64,000 bases of DNA from Daphnia carinata (lineage: Eukaryota > Arthropoda > Branchiopoda > Diplostraca > Daphniidae): NCBI RefSeq assembly GCF_022539665.2, contig NC_081331.1, forward strand, positions 13,300,638 through 13,364,637, written 5' to 3'. Shown here one piece after another: positions 38,994 through 51,315 of the stretch (position 1 is its first letter; each line of letters opens with the position of its first letter). The translations under genes were made by a program, and so were the position numbers. Under the pieces are notes generated by a model. The model was not told the origin of the DNA. It saw nothing but the letters and a program-made list of their open reading frames with translations, and did no database searches.

Positions 38994-41115
38994 TCACATA
39001 GGAGGATTCGGGTTCCTAGTCGCTCCTGCAGGTGGACTTAGCAGGCTCAAAGAGTTCCACATTCGCGACATGCAGTTGGTGCTGCTGTGTACTTGACCAC
39101 TGGCCAACGTGAACCACAATGACTCGTCCATGCTGAATTGTGGTGAATTGGCTAACATGGTTTCGACGACGGTTAGAGCGGCGCTTACTTGTGCGTAATA
39201 GGGGTCTTCTTCTAATTCCCCAACGTCTATGTAAATCCGCTGAGGTGCCCTCGGTCCCAGATTAGTCTTCTTGATTGTGTGGTTCAAAAAATAGAACCCA
39301 TTGTCGACATTTATCTCAGTGGGCCACCAGAAAGAAGAGCTTTTACACCATCCCTGTATGCAAAGGGCGAAATATTACTATAATAGCTGATTTTAAAACT
39401 TTAAATAGTTCAAACCATTCCAAACGTGTTGGGTCGTGTCCAAAGAGCATGACAAGCTAGAAGTCCACCCAAAGAGCAGCCGCCAATAGCCAAATTGTTA
39501 CGAATTTCGAATTGATTGCGTTCGTTGGTCAATAGCTTCAAAGCTGGAAGAACTTCATTTATCACATAGTCGAGGTAGTCATCGCCAAGTCCGCCAACTT
39601 CCACTGGATAACCACATCCATCGCGGAAATATTCCATATATTCCTGACCAGTTACATTCTGTGGGATGCAACCAGCGCAGTTATCGGACCAATCACCGTT
39701 ATAACAATAGTACTGTATGCCAGGAACCGGAGTAAGAAAAGCAATACGGCCATCGTCGTTTATGGGATCTCCTTGTGGTGGATTCGACAACGAATAGTCA
39801 TTTGATCCAATAAAGACAACTTCTTCCGCAATGGCCTTTTCCACAAAAATATCGTCAAAGGAGAAGCGATACAGTTCCATGTATGCAGGGCTCAGGTCAG
39901 GTACCACAAACGTCTTGTACGTTTTATAATGGTTTTCATTATAGCTTGGAGGCAAGTAATAACCCCAAATGCGGGTGCCGATGATCTGGTTGACCAATGA
40001 TTGGACAGTTGTTGCATGTACGGAGCCTGATCTTGTGAAAAAGTATGGGTATGAGAATTCTTCCCGGACCGGAAAATTGGCCTCCAGTTTTGAAATATGG
40101 ACATGCGTTCCGTGATTGGGACCTAGCATGTCCGTTTTGTTGCTGGTCAAAATACGATATTCGAGGCGACCATTGACTGGCAGGACGTTGTTATGGATAC
40201 ACTCGGCGCAGCCATAACCATCGGGCAAACCAGAGAACTTCAAATCGATCGACCAAGTGTCGGTTGTTCCTGGCCTCGTTAACGGTTGTGGGTCGTCCCA
40301 TGCCAATCCTAGTCCGTTACCAACGATAAACAAATCCGTCGGCAGCGAGCGATTCTAAGCAAAATTTCAACTTCAGTATATCACTCCGTGTTAAAATAAT
40401 GATTACTATGCTTAGCGAGATAATCAACCTACAACTAATTCGGATTCAGGATAGCGGACGACGATTCGGAGCGTTAAGCCGGTACGGATGTAAGGCTTTA
40501 CAATTTGGCCGTCCACATAACGATGTCCGGGACAAGATAGACACGCAACGACAAGAAAAACGATCGCCTTGGAAACCTTTGATAAATGACAAAACACAAT
40601 AAGTTAATTACATCATTACGTTAAACATGAGCGAACAGAAAATCAAATACTAGCAATTTGATATAAGATAAATTGATCTTTCTTTCAATGCGCAGATTTT
40701 CTATATTTTAAAGCTTACGTAGGAAAATGCTTGTGTTTCTCTTTATTTTTCTCTTGCGAAAAAAATATTCCTGTGAAAGCTGCTTCACAGCATCACGTTG
40801 GACAGACAGCCACAGAAGTATATTAGTCGATTTGGGAACAATGCTGCAAAATGAATTAAAATATAGAAAGAAGGTAATTAGCCATCTTTTTCCACCGTCT
40901 CTATGCGAGAAAAACCGAGAATCCCGGTCACTAAATTCATGTTGCATTCTTGTGTACCAAAATGCTGATATACTGTACATCTGACAGATGCTATGGATAA
41001 GCGTAAATCGTGGAAAAAATATAGGTCCTTTTTCAAATTACGTTAAGGCGCCAATTGCTCAAGTATTCTCAATTGGAAAATAGGTAATCGGGATTCTTAC
41101 CGAAATAATTCCCAT
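38994..41115 (-). CDS. Secreted alpha/beta-hydrolase esterase (putative esterase family, PF00756-like)
   Basis: Four exons, 41115-41101, 40576-40433, 40354-39416 and 39353-38994, total 1458 nt and 485 residues; all phases are 0. The first exon gives only MGIIS, and with exon 2 makes a signal peptide (VSKAIVFLVVACLS), so the product should be secreted. Residues about 60-140 (IVGNGLGLAWDDPQ...) recall the small beta-sandwich that precedes the catalytic domain in related esterases. The nucleophile elbow GGCSLGG puts the catalytic Ser at about 347; KSSSFWW follows, as in this family. The acid is probably in the IYIDVGELEEDP stretch and the His in GQVHSS. Substrate unknown. The donor after exon 3 (ATG|GTTTGA) is weak, but the join restores the expected FGMGWCKSSSFWW. 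It lies 350 bp from the repeat array and reads towards it. Confidence 0.86.
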
Positions 41116-41904
41116 AGTCAGTCAGGAACAGAACAACGACCGAAGTAAACGGAGCTCTAGAAACCTACAACCAACCGGACCTATTGAAACAACAATATAT
41201 AGCTGATTGCTTCCCAAACAGATAAATCATTGCGACAACATTTCACATGCCTAAATCAAACAAATGGTGGAACTCCGACTATCTATGATGAATCAGTCAC
41301 TCAAGTGCCATATGGTTAAGTAACCAAATCACGAGGATGATTCAGCACGTCTCCTACGATTGTCTTTGGTTTTTAAGATTGGTACGTTTGACGCAAACGA
41401 AGGTGACTGATTCTCCTGACGTCTGGCTCCATTGCGTTTTATCAGCCGATGTAATAGGACTAAAGATAGATCTTCAAATTCAAAAGGGCCTTTTTTGCTG
41501 TGATTGTCCTGCCCTATCTTGAAGCATTAATATTTAATAAATCTGTGAAAGGAATGTTTACTTTGCCTTTTGTTTCGTATCGATCTTGTTAGTGGATTGA
41601 CGTTTCGTACCCGAAAAGAAAGAGGCTTACACGGACAAATAGACAGAAATCCTTCGGTCTTCGCCTTCCTAATCGCAGAGCGGACCCTGTTATTCTATGT
41701 AGAAGGACGGCAGTACTTGAGCCCATCTGCGACTAGCAAATAAATACTGCACACAGCAATGGGTTAAATGTAGTCACATTTGGAGAGGTACGCTTACTAA
41801 TGTGATTAGGTCATTCTCTGTTGCCGAAACATCTAGGATGGAATTCCAAACAGGATATATTCGACGTCAAGGAAGTGAAGCAAAAAGAATTTTTCAATAA
41901 ATCA
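41116..41904. other. Spacer between the esterase start and the UTP14 stop
   Basis: 790 bp with no recognised coding sequence. It should contain the UTP14 3' end and the esterase promoter, since both genes read leftwards. Confidence 0.7.
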
Positions 41905-44565
41905 TTATTTTTTTAACGAGTTGGTTGCAGACGTGTCAGTAATCTGCCATTGATTTTTCTGTATCTTGCTTCTCTTGGTTGGTTTGGTAGTCAGTTGGGA
42001 TTTTTGTCTTTTCTGATACTTCCCAGGTGTCGGTTTTTTGCTATTCTCAAGTTCCATTGTATCTTCCGTTTCTTTATTTCGCTTTGCCGCAGAGATGAGT
42101 ACTTCATCTGTCATCGGAGTTATCACAGTGCCGATCTTGGTTAAGACCTTCGGTGCTGTCAGTTTACGGACTGCCGATTCAGGAACAAACGTCGATGTCA
42201 CTGGTGCTCGAATAGTAGATTCGAATGCCGCCGCCGAGCGGAATGGGAATGGCAAATCATTAACCTAGGGTTAACGATTTAAAAAAAATTATTTTCAGCC
42301 CATATATTAGAACAACTTGTATACGTACTTGTTGCCGACGCATGTTTGGGTTCTTGTCTTCGTTAATAATAAGGTTTCCTTGGTTGTCATCTCTTCGCTT
42401 AGGGGCCGGTGGGGCTTTGATGATAAATCGTTTTTTCTTTCGATTGGAGATTTTCACACCAGCTCCACCCCACTCTCCCCAACCAGGCAGAGTCAAATCG
42501 ATATCTTTAGGAGTGGCTGCATTGACAATTCTTTTTTTCTCCTCTTTGAACTGTTCGATCACATCATCATCAGCAAACGCCTCTGCCAACGTCATTCGAC
42601 GTTGTTCTTCTTCTTCTTCCTCGTTACCTTCTTCAGTTACAGGTACTGACGAATTTGTTATTACCGAGTCTGGCATCGAAAGAAATTTGAGAGGATCTAT
42701 GTCTGAAGCCATCTTGGTTTTGGCTGGAACACTCGCTGCGTTGGGATCTATTTTTGGTGCCGGTTGCCTTTTGCTTTGCTTTTTGTATGTGATTTGTTTC
42801 ATTTCAATATCTTCAACAGTTTGCTGGAAATCTTCCATTGTACTTTTACGAACCAAACCTTCATCTAATTGTTCTGAAAATTCTTCCTGAACGTCATAGG
42901 ATTCGGACGCAACACTTTCATTTTCGGCAGAATCAACTGTCGTCGAATGATCAATATTCTCGTCAGTTGGAGGATACTCTTTAAGTTTGCTTGGCTTTTT
43001 TGCAGTTTTTTGTACTTCTTTATTCATTTTCTTCTTTATCTCTTTGCCTTTATTGACGTTGTCCCAGAGTTTCCGGTAACCAGATGTTATCTCTGTAGTA
43101 GGATAAGATGAATCTGGTAAAGACCCACCCAACCATGGGTTGTCGCTTTTCTCGAGGGGAACAGACGGAATATCCTCTTCAGATTCATCATCAGGCTTCT
43201 TAATTTTTCTTGTAACTTCCTTGCCAAGTCGCAGTTGATCTGCTAGTGATTCTCGTGCCTATAATAAAAAAACAAAACAAAAAAACAATATTATTATGTA
43301 AAAATGGGGATGATTTAATGTTTACATTTTGATCGTATTTTGAACGAATGGCTTGCAACTTGGCCCATTTGCCAGCGCCTTTGTGCTTCAACGTCATACG
43401 CTCCTCGATGCGCTTTTTCTCCAGTTGGTCCAGTTTTTCTAGTGCCCTCTGTGGATCATGCTCTTTGAGGGCCTCGAATTCTTTGACGTGATTTTTCATT
43501 TTTTCTTTCTTAAGAAGCCGATGATACCTAAGAATGTAAAGATGATTAACATCATGCCTAAATGATGAACGAGAGAAACCACGTACGTTTTACTCTTGAT
43601 TTTATTTTGTCGCCTCGCTTTAGCCTCTTGATATGACTGAAGAGCTCTGCTTTTCGCCAATTCTCTCCGTCTCTCTAAAGCTTCTTTCAATGACATGGTA
43701 GTTAACGCTTCTTTTTCGGCTGGGGTAAGCTCCTAGATATACGAAGCTGTAGAACGAAAATGGTGGATATGGAACTATTTTACCTCATTTTCAGCTTGGA
43801 CATGTTTGTTGCCCCGCAGAAGTTCGCTGATCTGCTGTTCCAGGGGTGTTTTGGGCTAGCAACGTGAAACATAATTCTACATAAGTAATTGAGCTTCTAG
43901 TAATAAATTTTTTTATATTTTTTTACCTTGAACTTTGCTGTAAACTCAGAAGCTGAATGCATTTTTATGGAGGGTTGGTTCATAGGGAAGATCAGTTGTT
44001 CAGCTACTCGATTGCTTTTCACAATGTCATCCCATTTTGATACTTCATCTTTAATCTTTTCATAACCAGCGGCCCTCTCAACCTATTTGGTATTAAATTT
44101 CCTATAAATAAGCTAGTTCCATTAAACTAAAAAATTATTGCTACACACTCTCAATGCTTGTGGCTTTTCGAGGGGAGCTTTTAATGTAGATGATTTTGAT
44201 TTGGCCTGCTTCACAGCTTTCTTAAGTGCATCCAAACGAGGCTTCTCGGCAATCACACTGAGCAGGTCATCAACCTTAATTTTATTTGTCTTTGATTTAT
44301 CAGATCCAATTTGAACTAAAGCATGCTCATTGATTCTGGAGACTGGTTCAGTTCTCTGGGTAATCTTCATCCTATAGAAAAAGACATTCTGTTAAATATT
44401 GAGGCGTATTTATCGTCTATAAAATTACTTTTTATTTCCCAATTTTGATATGGCATTCAACAATTTCTCATGTTTTTCCTCATCTTCATCATCACTTGCA
44501 GCTTCATCTATGTCAAGAAACTCCTGCTTGTCTTCCACAGGTTGAAGAATTTTCAGTTTGGACAT
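41905..44565 (-). CDS. Utp14: U3 snoRNP-associated protein UTP14 (small-subunit processome)
   Basis: Eight exons on the minus strand: 44565-44429, 44371-44149, 44082-43927, 43855-43784, 43732-43587, 43527-43326, 43258-42329 and 42264-41905. They total 2226 nt and 741 residues; introns are 57-130 bp except one of 66-70 bp repeated in several places. UTP14 is a nucleolar factor of 18S rRNA maturation that activates the helicase Dhr1/DHX37. Family marks: acidic amino end (DEAASDDEDEEKHEKLL); KWDDIVKSNRVAEQLIFPM; EKEALTTMSLKEALERRREL; KIKSKTYHRLLKK; EFEALKEHDPQRALEKLDQL with MTLKHKGAGKWAK; a long acidic and basic middle; LPGWGEWGGAG followed by IKAPPAPKRRD; and the end block VNDLPFPFRSAAAFESTIRAP. 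The Lys/Arg-rich C-terminus suits nucleolar RNA binding. Start chosen at MSKLKILQPVEDKQ, the only ATG of the first exon in phase. It is divergent from the USP gene, 584 bp between start codons. Confidence 0.95.
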
Positions 44566-45149
44566 TTTGGCAGAATTGCTAGTAACTTATTTGTGTGACA
44601 CTTAATTATAATGAAAGGAGAACTGAAACGAGCAGAAAATCGCGCAATAAACACGTGGTAACTAACACTGAAGACTAGTTCGTTAAAAGAACAATCAAAA
44701 TTACATCGTCTGCTCTAAGCACGATGGTTCCTATAAACAGTTTCTATTGGTCAACGTTAGCACTTTATCGCCATCTAGTAATTTTCGCCATGATGATACC
44801 ACTGCAGCAGTGCCACTACCCGCTGTCCACGGAAGCTTAGAAAGTAAAAAAAAACTTTAATATGTTTCCTTAATAAATCACTACACGAAAAATAAAAGAA
44901 GTTCTAACCACTTTTTTTGTTTGGTCCTAATATTTTAAAGCAAACATAAATAGTATGTTAAAAATGTTTAGACAGATCATTTTGTTTTCACGCCACCAGA
45001 GGAAAACATTAGTAGTCTGCTCCGTGGCGAATTTAAGAGTTAAGGCAATTTCTTCTGGAGCAAGGTCAGCAATTTTTCGCATGTGATATATGCAGAGCAC
45101 CAAGAGATATGTATTACTGTGTCTGGTCTCTGAATAGGTGGGCATGACC
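44566..45149. promoter_or_regulatory. Shared promoter region of UTP14 and the USP16/45-type gene
   Basis: 584 bp between two divergent start codons. It includes CGCCATCTAG at 44769-44778, a motif also seen in the two other divergent promoters of the window. The minus-strand frame at 45151-44927 overlaps it and is treated as doubtful. Confidence 0.6.
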
Positions 45150-47570
45150 ATGGCGGATTCCGGAGGATTGACTCAGGCTGTGGAGTTTTCAAGAAAACCA
45201 TCTGGGCTAACTGGCAAGTCCCCCAAAAGATCTTCCATGAAGAGAAGCCAGAGCCATTATGACGCCAAAGAGCTATCGAAAATTGGATATTTAAGCCCTG
45301 CTAGTGTAATTTAACGCAGCACTATTCATTTCTTCAACACAGACTTTATGATTTGAATTCCATTCATAGATAGAGGCTAAGACAAAGGATACAAATGGCA
45401 AAGAAAGTGTCAACGAAAGCCTACCTTCAGTGAAAGGTCTTTCAAATTTGGGTAACACATGCTTCTTTAATTCAGTGATGCAGGTGTTGAGCCAAACACA
45501 TTGGTTGACACAATTGCTGGATATGGAGGTTCGTGATGGGCATGTCATTCAGTTAAAAGGCTCTGATGGAAATTATTCGTGCAAAATCCCTTGCATAACA
45601 GCAGAAGAGCTTGATGGTTCCAGTCCCAGCATAGATCCCTCAGAAAGTGAGGATGCAGAGGACTCAATCATTGCAGAACCAATCAATGTATCGCTTGGTC
45701 CAGGTAGGACAAGTTGGATTAAAGCAATAGTACAATTTTTTTTCATCAATAAACATTTCGAATATTTAGGCAAACCCCTGACACTTACATTGGCTTCCTT
45801 CTTAAAAGATATGCATTGCCCAGCTGTAACTGGAGGAACAGGAAAACGTAGGCAATCTTTGTCGACTGTAACCCCTTCTTCACTCTTCAATCAAGTCTGT
45901 AAAAAAAGCCCACAGTTTAGGGGATTCCAGCAGCAGGATGCTCATGAGTAGAGTCATAAATTAAGTAGTTCCTTCTCTTTTCCAGTCTAATAAAATGTGT
46001 TTGTAGACTTCTACGTCATCTCCTGGACGGAATTCGGACTGAAGAAATTACTCGACGACGTCACGCAATAATGAGCCATTTTGATTTACCTGTGACTGTT
46101 GCAAAAAATCAACAAGCTGAAGTCGACCCCGTACTCAAGCGAAAGTTAAAAGTCTATGGCAAGGAATCTGCTCATACCTTCGTTGATCAACTCTTTGGTG
46201 GACAGCTCCTCAGTACAGTTATCTGTGAATCTTGCCATCACCAGTACCAAATCCTTGAGCCATTCATGGATCTTAGCTTGCCAGTTTCTGAAGACAAATC
46301 GCCTCCTGCCAATCACAAGCGTAAAACCAACGTCGTTGACTCGCTGTCGTGCTTAGGTTCATCCACACCGGCTACCATTTCGAAACATCAGCGTAAGAAA
46401 GAACGTAAGGCAGAACGCCGAGGCAAAGGAAGAAGGTTCAAAAATAAGGAAGAAGAAGAAATGTTTCCAGCTAGTACCCAAGATGACGTAGCTTCTCTGG
46501 CTGTCGAGGAAGAGAGTAGCGCAAAAGATGACGCCGATAGCACGAAAACGGACGACACCCTTAGCGTGAAAACCGACGATACCCTTAGCTTGAAAACACA
46601 AGATAAAGAAACCAGTAAAACCGAAACTTATGACGAAGACGAAAGTCTTGCTTCCAGTGGCAGGGAGGACGAGGATGAAGATATCGGCGGTGATGTTGAG
46701 GACAACAACGAGGAAGTGATCGAACTGGTATCAAGGATAGATCAAGTGCGCATTGATTCAGCAAGTGATGAAGACGAAACTGATCGAGTTAAGATAGATA
46801 GCCCTCCTACTACCCCAACCGCCAAGAAAATTCGCAGCGAGTGGATTGCAAAAAGTCTTTGTAGTTTGGCCGTCCGCTACCATGCCACTAATCAAGAGTG
46901 TTCAGTCCAATCGTGCCTTAATCTTTTCACTGCTCCAGAGTTGCTGACTGGCTCGAACAAGTACGGCTGCGAAAATTGTACTAAAAGAAAAGCAGCAGCA
47001 GCTATTGCCGAAGGAGCAGATGAAAATACCAAAATACCTACTGTCTATAGCGTGGCTAGCAAACAGTTGCTCATTTTCGCGCCACCAGCCTTATTAACAC
47101 TTCATCTGAAGCGTTTCACCCAAAATGGAATTGCTTTGCGTAAAGCACAGAAACATGTCGATTTTCCGCTCCGCCTTGACCTTGCCCCTTTCTGTAGCGC
47201 CGCAGCTGCTGGTGTTAGCTCGATTCCGGCTCATCAAAAAGAAGTTATCTACTCGTTGTACGGAGTGATAGAGCATAGCGGTCGACTCAGTAGTGGACAC
47301 TACACGGCGTTTGTGAAAGTACGGCCGGTGACATCGGAGCTAGTAACCCAGTTTCTTCAGCGAGAGCCTATGCAAACAGAAGATCTTCATCGTCTACGGG
47401 ACCAACTCAGTGAGCGGTTGTTGGCTGAACGAACTACTTCCGAGAATAATTCCGAATTTCCTTCAGACGGGGTTTGGTACTATTGTAGCGATTCCCATGT
47501 CACAGCCGTCAGTGAAGAAAAAGTCCTAAGAAGCCAAGCGTTTCTCCTTTTCTACGAAAGGGTGCTGTAA
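45150..47570 (+). CDS. Usp16-45: Ubiquitin-specific protease of the USP16/USP45 type
   Basis: Four exons, 45150-45305, 45370-45703, 45770-45947 and 46007-47570, give 2232 nt and 743 residues. This is a cysteine protease removing ubiquitin; USP16 acts on histone H2A in mammals, while USP45 acts in DNA repair. The Cys box GLSNLGNTCFFNSVMQ places the catalytic Cys at 83. FRGFQQQDAHELLRHLLDGIR is the QQDAHE box. IEHSGRLSSGHYTAFVKV carries the catalytic His at about 654, and YYCSDSHVTAV the third residue. ELLTGSNKYGCENCTKRK is a finger with paired Cys. An acidic, Lys-rich insert of about 170 residues splits the catalytic domain, as in USP16/45. The amino end is only about 70 residues of Ser/Lys-rich sequence, with no zinc-finger UBP domain seen. 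An ATG two codons upstream (45144) is also possible. Its 3' end faces PIGG, 132 bp apart; an AATAAA at 47853 lies within PIGG's last exon. Confidence 0.93.
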
Positions 47571-47702
47571 AGCGCAAAATGATATCTTGATTATTGAAAT
47601 TTGCCATCAACATGTAAAATTTATCATCGAATACAAAGTTTCCTTGTGGAAATGATGTTTTGGAACAGTTTTTGTGAATGTTCGTTTCCCATTTTGCTTT
47701 CC

Positions 47703-50700
47703 CTATTGCACCAGAAGGAGAATGACCAACTGAAATATACTTAGGGCCCCTTCGTAAAGAAGTTTGGGGGAAAAAACAGTCCAAACAAAAAGATGATAAC
47801 GGAGTGAAGTGACGATTAGTGAAAAAATTAACGTAATAAGCATTCTAGAACAAATAAAGCCATACATGTGGGTCTTGCCTTTAGATTCCAAGTTTTGTCT
47901 GTGGACGTCCAACAGTAATGCTAAAATTGGACCTGAAAACGTTGCGCAGCTTAACAAGAAACCTTCGAAAGGCAAGACAGATAAGTTAAGCACGCAATGA
48001 ATTAAAAAATTTGTTTTTAGTACCGACTGCAAACATGTTGTAATTCGGTAGGCCAACATAGCCAGATGCGAGGTCAATTCTTGACAAATTGTTTCCGTTT
48101 CCCTGTAGAAACAATTATAACGTATATTGCGTCCAACTTACTTGGTTGTTCCGTAAACTTTATCAATACCTCTTGAAAGTACCAAGTCATTCCAATCCAA
48201 TAATAAGCCAGGTTTTTGTAGAACGGATGGAGTTGTGCAACTAGGTGGGGACGGATCAAAGAGTATTGAAGTAGATGCATCAAGGTAAGTATAAGGTTGT
48301 GAGGTCGTTTCAAAAGTGAAGTGAGAACGATCCAAATAGTAACTAAGGCAGATGATCGTTCCCGTGACGCAATAGCAATAAATATTACCGACATGTAGGT
48401 AATGACAGCCTCCACAATACCCCTGTAGCTTTCACAAAAAGAAAATCAAATATTTAAAACGATATGTATCAATTATGGATTTATCTGTTATCTTACGTTG
48501 ATTGAGGATAGTAAAATGAAAAAGAGCCCAACGCCGCACGATACGCAAGGGTTGCGGAAAGACCCACGCATGTTGCTATCAACTGCATTAAATTGAGTTT
48601 CATGTTGCTGTAGATCCAACAGAAAATCCCAGTTGCTCCTATAACAGAACTTATGGTGAGATAGGTTTGGTTAGCAGCAGTGTTCAGCCATTCTTTAACA
48701 TCTGGTTCATTTATCCATTTATCTCCCGTTTGGTTCCAGCAACGGGAAATGCGTACGAGTCCCATGAATCCTATTAGTGATAGCATACTTTCTTTTCGCC
48801 TTGTGCTGCCGTACATAAGAAGTAATGCAAGCGTATTGATGAAAAAATAATACGTTTGATGCTCTTCTTCGACAAAGCTGCTCGCGCCCAAACTAGCAGC
48901 GTGAAGCAGTGATCCGGATAAAAGAAATATCTCAGCGACAGAACCCAGTTTCTACAGATAACTATAATTAATCTTAACAGTATGGATACAAATAGATACT
49001 AGAAAATACCTTCAAACGGAACTCTGTACGCTTACAAAGTAAATGGCAATTCGTAACAAACAGGATAAGAATGAGTAAGCTCAGTCCTAAGCTGTAAACG
49101 ACTGGAACGTGTCCATTGAGGCATATGCCACTTTCGTTGTCAATCATCAAACACGTCAGAACATGGCATATAGTTGAAAAAACACCTATAACAATGACAA
49201 AGGAGTAAACAAAGCGTGTAGATTGCCAGTTCACGAGCCTTTGGCATTCTATAGCTGAAATTAGCAGTAGCTAAAATGGATGTGCATAAAGTTAGTTTTT
49301 GGTTCATGAAGTAAAACGTTGATCTTACCACTGACCTGGAAGGAAAGGACGATCCCTAAAATCATTAAATAAAGATCAAATTTTACGAGGCTTTCCACGG
49401 ACGTATTACTCATTTCCTCTGCAGCTTTCAAAAAGAGGTTCATGATTTCATTTTCATTTTTCGTTGCGTTATTCGTTAACCAGTCCTGATAAAGTTTTAC
49501 AGCTCGTTGATAGACTGGATTTTCGCTATTTCTTTCGAACTGGAGATAAATGTTTCGAGCGTTGGCGTAAGCAGCATAAAGCTTTTGCGAATGCTCAAAA
49601 CTTCCAAGAACACCAGGAAGGATAGAGCCCAAATTATTGCTTGGTATTGGAACTCCCATTAAAACAGCCAAAGTTGGGGCCAAATCAATTTGAAGATGAT
49701 TTGCAAAATCTGTTTTCGAATCAGGTTTGCAACCTTCCATTATGAATGTTAGAGGGATTTCAACTTCAGCCTTGGAAGATCCTCCGTGGCTCCCGGACTC
49801 ACTCATACCTCGTTGATTAGACAGAATATTTAGAGTTACAAAAGATATTTAGATTACATACAAGGATACCATGATCACCGCACACAATAATTGCGGAATG
49901 TTTTCCAATGAGTTGTTGGTGAATCTTTTTAATAACGTTATCCATTTCTCTTAATTTTTCTGGAACCAATGGGCTTCTTGGCCCACTGACATGTCCAATG
50001 TGATCCAACCCCAAATAATGAAGAATCATCACAGACCAGTCAGTTTGGTTCAGTTCAAAATTTAAATGTCTTGTAACATTATTGTCAACCTAAAAGAAAA
50101 TGGATACTTATTATTATTGGAGACCATAGGAACAATATTGGCACACCTCTTTGAAATCATTGACAAAAAAAGATGTTGTTCCTTCACTGCGCCCAAATTT
50201 TTTGGGGAAAAGTTTCAGCCAAGTATCATCACCATAAAAAACTATTTTGTGACCATGTGTTGTTAACTGATCAAGAATGTTGTCTTCATTAATTTGAGGG
50301 CTTCCCAAGTTGAAGATGACATCAGCAAAGCCAGGCACACTTCCTGTGACTAGAGCCTTTATTCTAGGTAGAGTGACTGTTGGTGTATGTGCCCAAGCAC
50401 GATAGGTGCAAGCACGATTTTTATCATGAAGATCAGAAAGAAAAGGCATGAACTGGATATTATCACCCAGAATAAAATCAGCTCTTAAAGCATCAATCAC
50501 AATTAAGACTAGTTTTGATAACTTTGGTGTGTAAAGGTGTTTTGGATTCAACCTGCAAAACCCAACATGATCACAAATGACAACCTTTGTACGATTATCA
50601 GTTTTGTTTAAATACTTACGATAATCCGTTCAATTCTTGTGGCAGGCTTCTATTCCAATTTAAAGAATTTTTAGTTCTGCTGTTATATGGCAGAAATCCA

Positions 50701-50774
50701 GTCAAAAATATGAAAATGGCGGAAAGATGGCAAAATACTATATAAAAAATATGCCAATCTTTTCGTAGATTCAT
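47703..50774 (-). CDS. PIGG: GPI ethanolamine phosphate transferase 2 (PIG-G / GPI7)
   Basis: Nine exons: 50774-50620, 50552-50147, 50089-49870, 49808-49329, 49254-49010, 48951-48497, 48422-48170, 48102-48024 and 47962-47703. They sum to 2553 nt and 850 residues. PIG-G adds ethanolamine phosphate to the second mannose of the GPI anchor in the endoplasmic reticulum. The first exon gives a membrane anchor (FYIVFCHLSAIFIFLTGFLP). The lumenal alkaline-phosphatase-like domain follows: LVLIVIDALRADFI with metal-binding Asp, TPTVTLPRIKALVTGSVPGF, IVFYGDDTWLKLFP, LHYLGLDHIGHVSGP, and CGDHGMSESGSHGG at a splice join. Then come several hydrophobic segments, and the end VTSLRYHLFVWTVFSPKLLYEG, strongly like vertebrate PIGG. 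The acceptor of exon 7 is ambiguous by a few residues. It is somewhat shorter than the human protein, mostly in the membrane part. Confidence 0.94.
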
Positions 50775-50904
50775 ATTTTAGTAAAGTATGGCAAGTGGTT
50801 GAACATTAAACAGAGGATTTCACAAACGGTGTTTGATTAACATGAAACTGAAAGTTTCAATGTGCCGCGAGAACAGAAAATGACAACTAAATGTGATAAT
50901 GCTA

Positions 50905-51186
50905 CTATTTGGCAGTTGCTCCAATACTAAAATTGCCTCGGCTGCGACTTGCGAGTTGCGACTGCGAAATTTTGCAAACAATGTGACGGATTGTGAATTG
51001 TGGCGTGAGAATCCTAGTCAACTTTCGATACGACTCCGAGTTCAAATAATTCAAGGCACGTTTTGCGTTTTCAGTAAGTTTACTGGTACTGGTATCCCGG
51101 TATCCCATAAGTGTTTGTGGTAGATCTGAATAAGTGGCAAAGGTACAACAACCGTACAACAAGATTGCCAACACAAAATAAGACAT
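50905..51186 (-). CDS. Possible small secreted protein, unassigned
   Basis: A single open frame of 93 codons with its own ATG, 130 bp upstream of the PIGG start on the same strand. It starts MSYFVLAILLYGCCTFATYS, a good signal peptide, followed by a polar region whose GYRDTSTSKLTENAKRALNYL faintly recalls the first half of cystatins. There is no QxVxG loop, so a cystatin is not supported. It could be a fragment of a spliced gene or a chance frame in the PIGG promoter. Confidence 0.28.
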   Translation of the reverse strand: MSYFVLAILLYGCCTFATYSDLPQTLMGYRDTSTSKLTENAKRALNYLNSESYRKLTRILTPQFTIRHIVCKISQSQLASRSRGNFSIGATAK

Positions 51187-51315
51187 TAGACGGAGAATCC
51201 TTTATTATTAGATGAAAAACAATTCCTCAAAACACCGACAACATGTACTTTAGACTACGATAAACTAGTAAAGTAATAGTGAGATCGTTTGTGATAGGCA
51301 ACTGAACATGCAGAA

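Noticed and set aside
42342-42890. 182-codon plus-strand frame
   Set aside because: Lies entirely antisense to the large UTP14 exon, whose minus-strand reading matches the family.
45303-45369. Alternative donor one codon earlier in the USP gene (A|GTGTAA)
   Set aside because: The donor GTAATT at 45306 with acceptor CATAG at 45369 is stronger and keeps phase 0.
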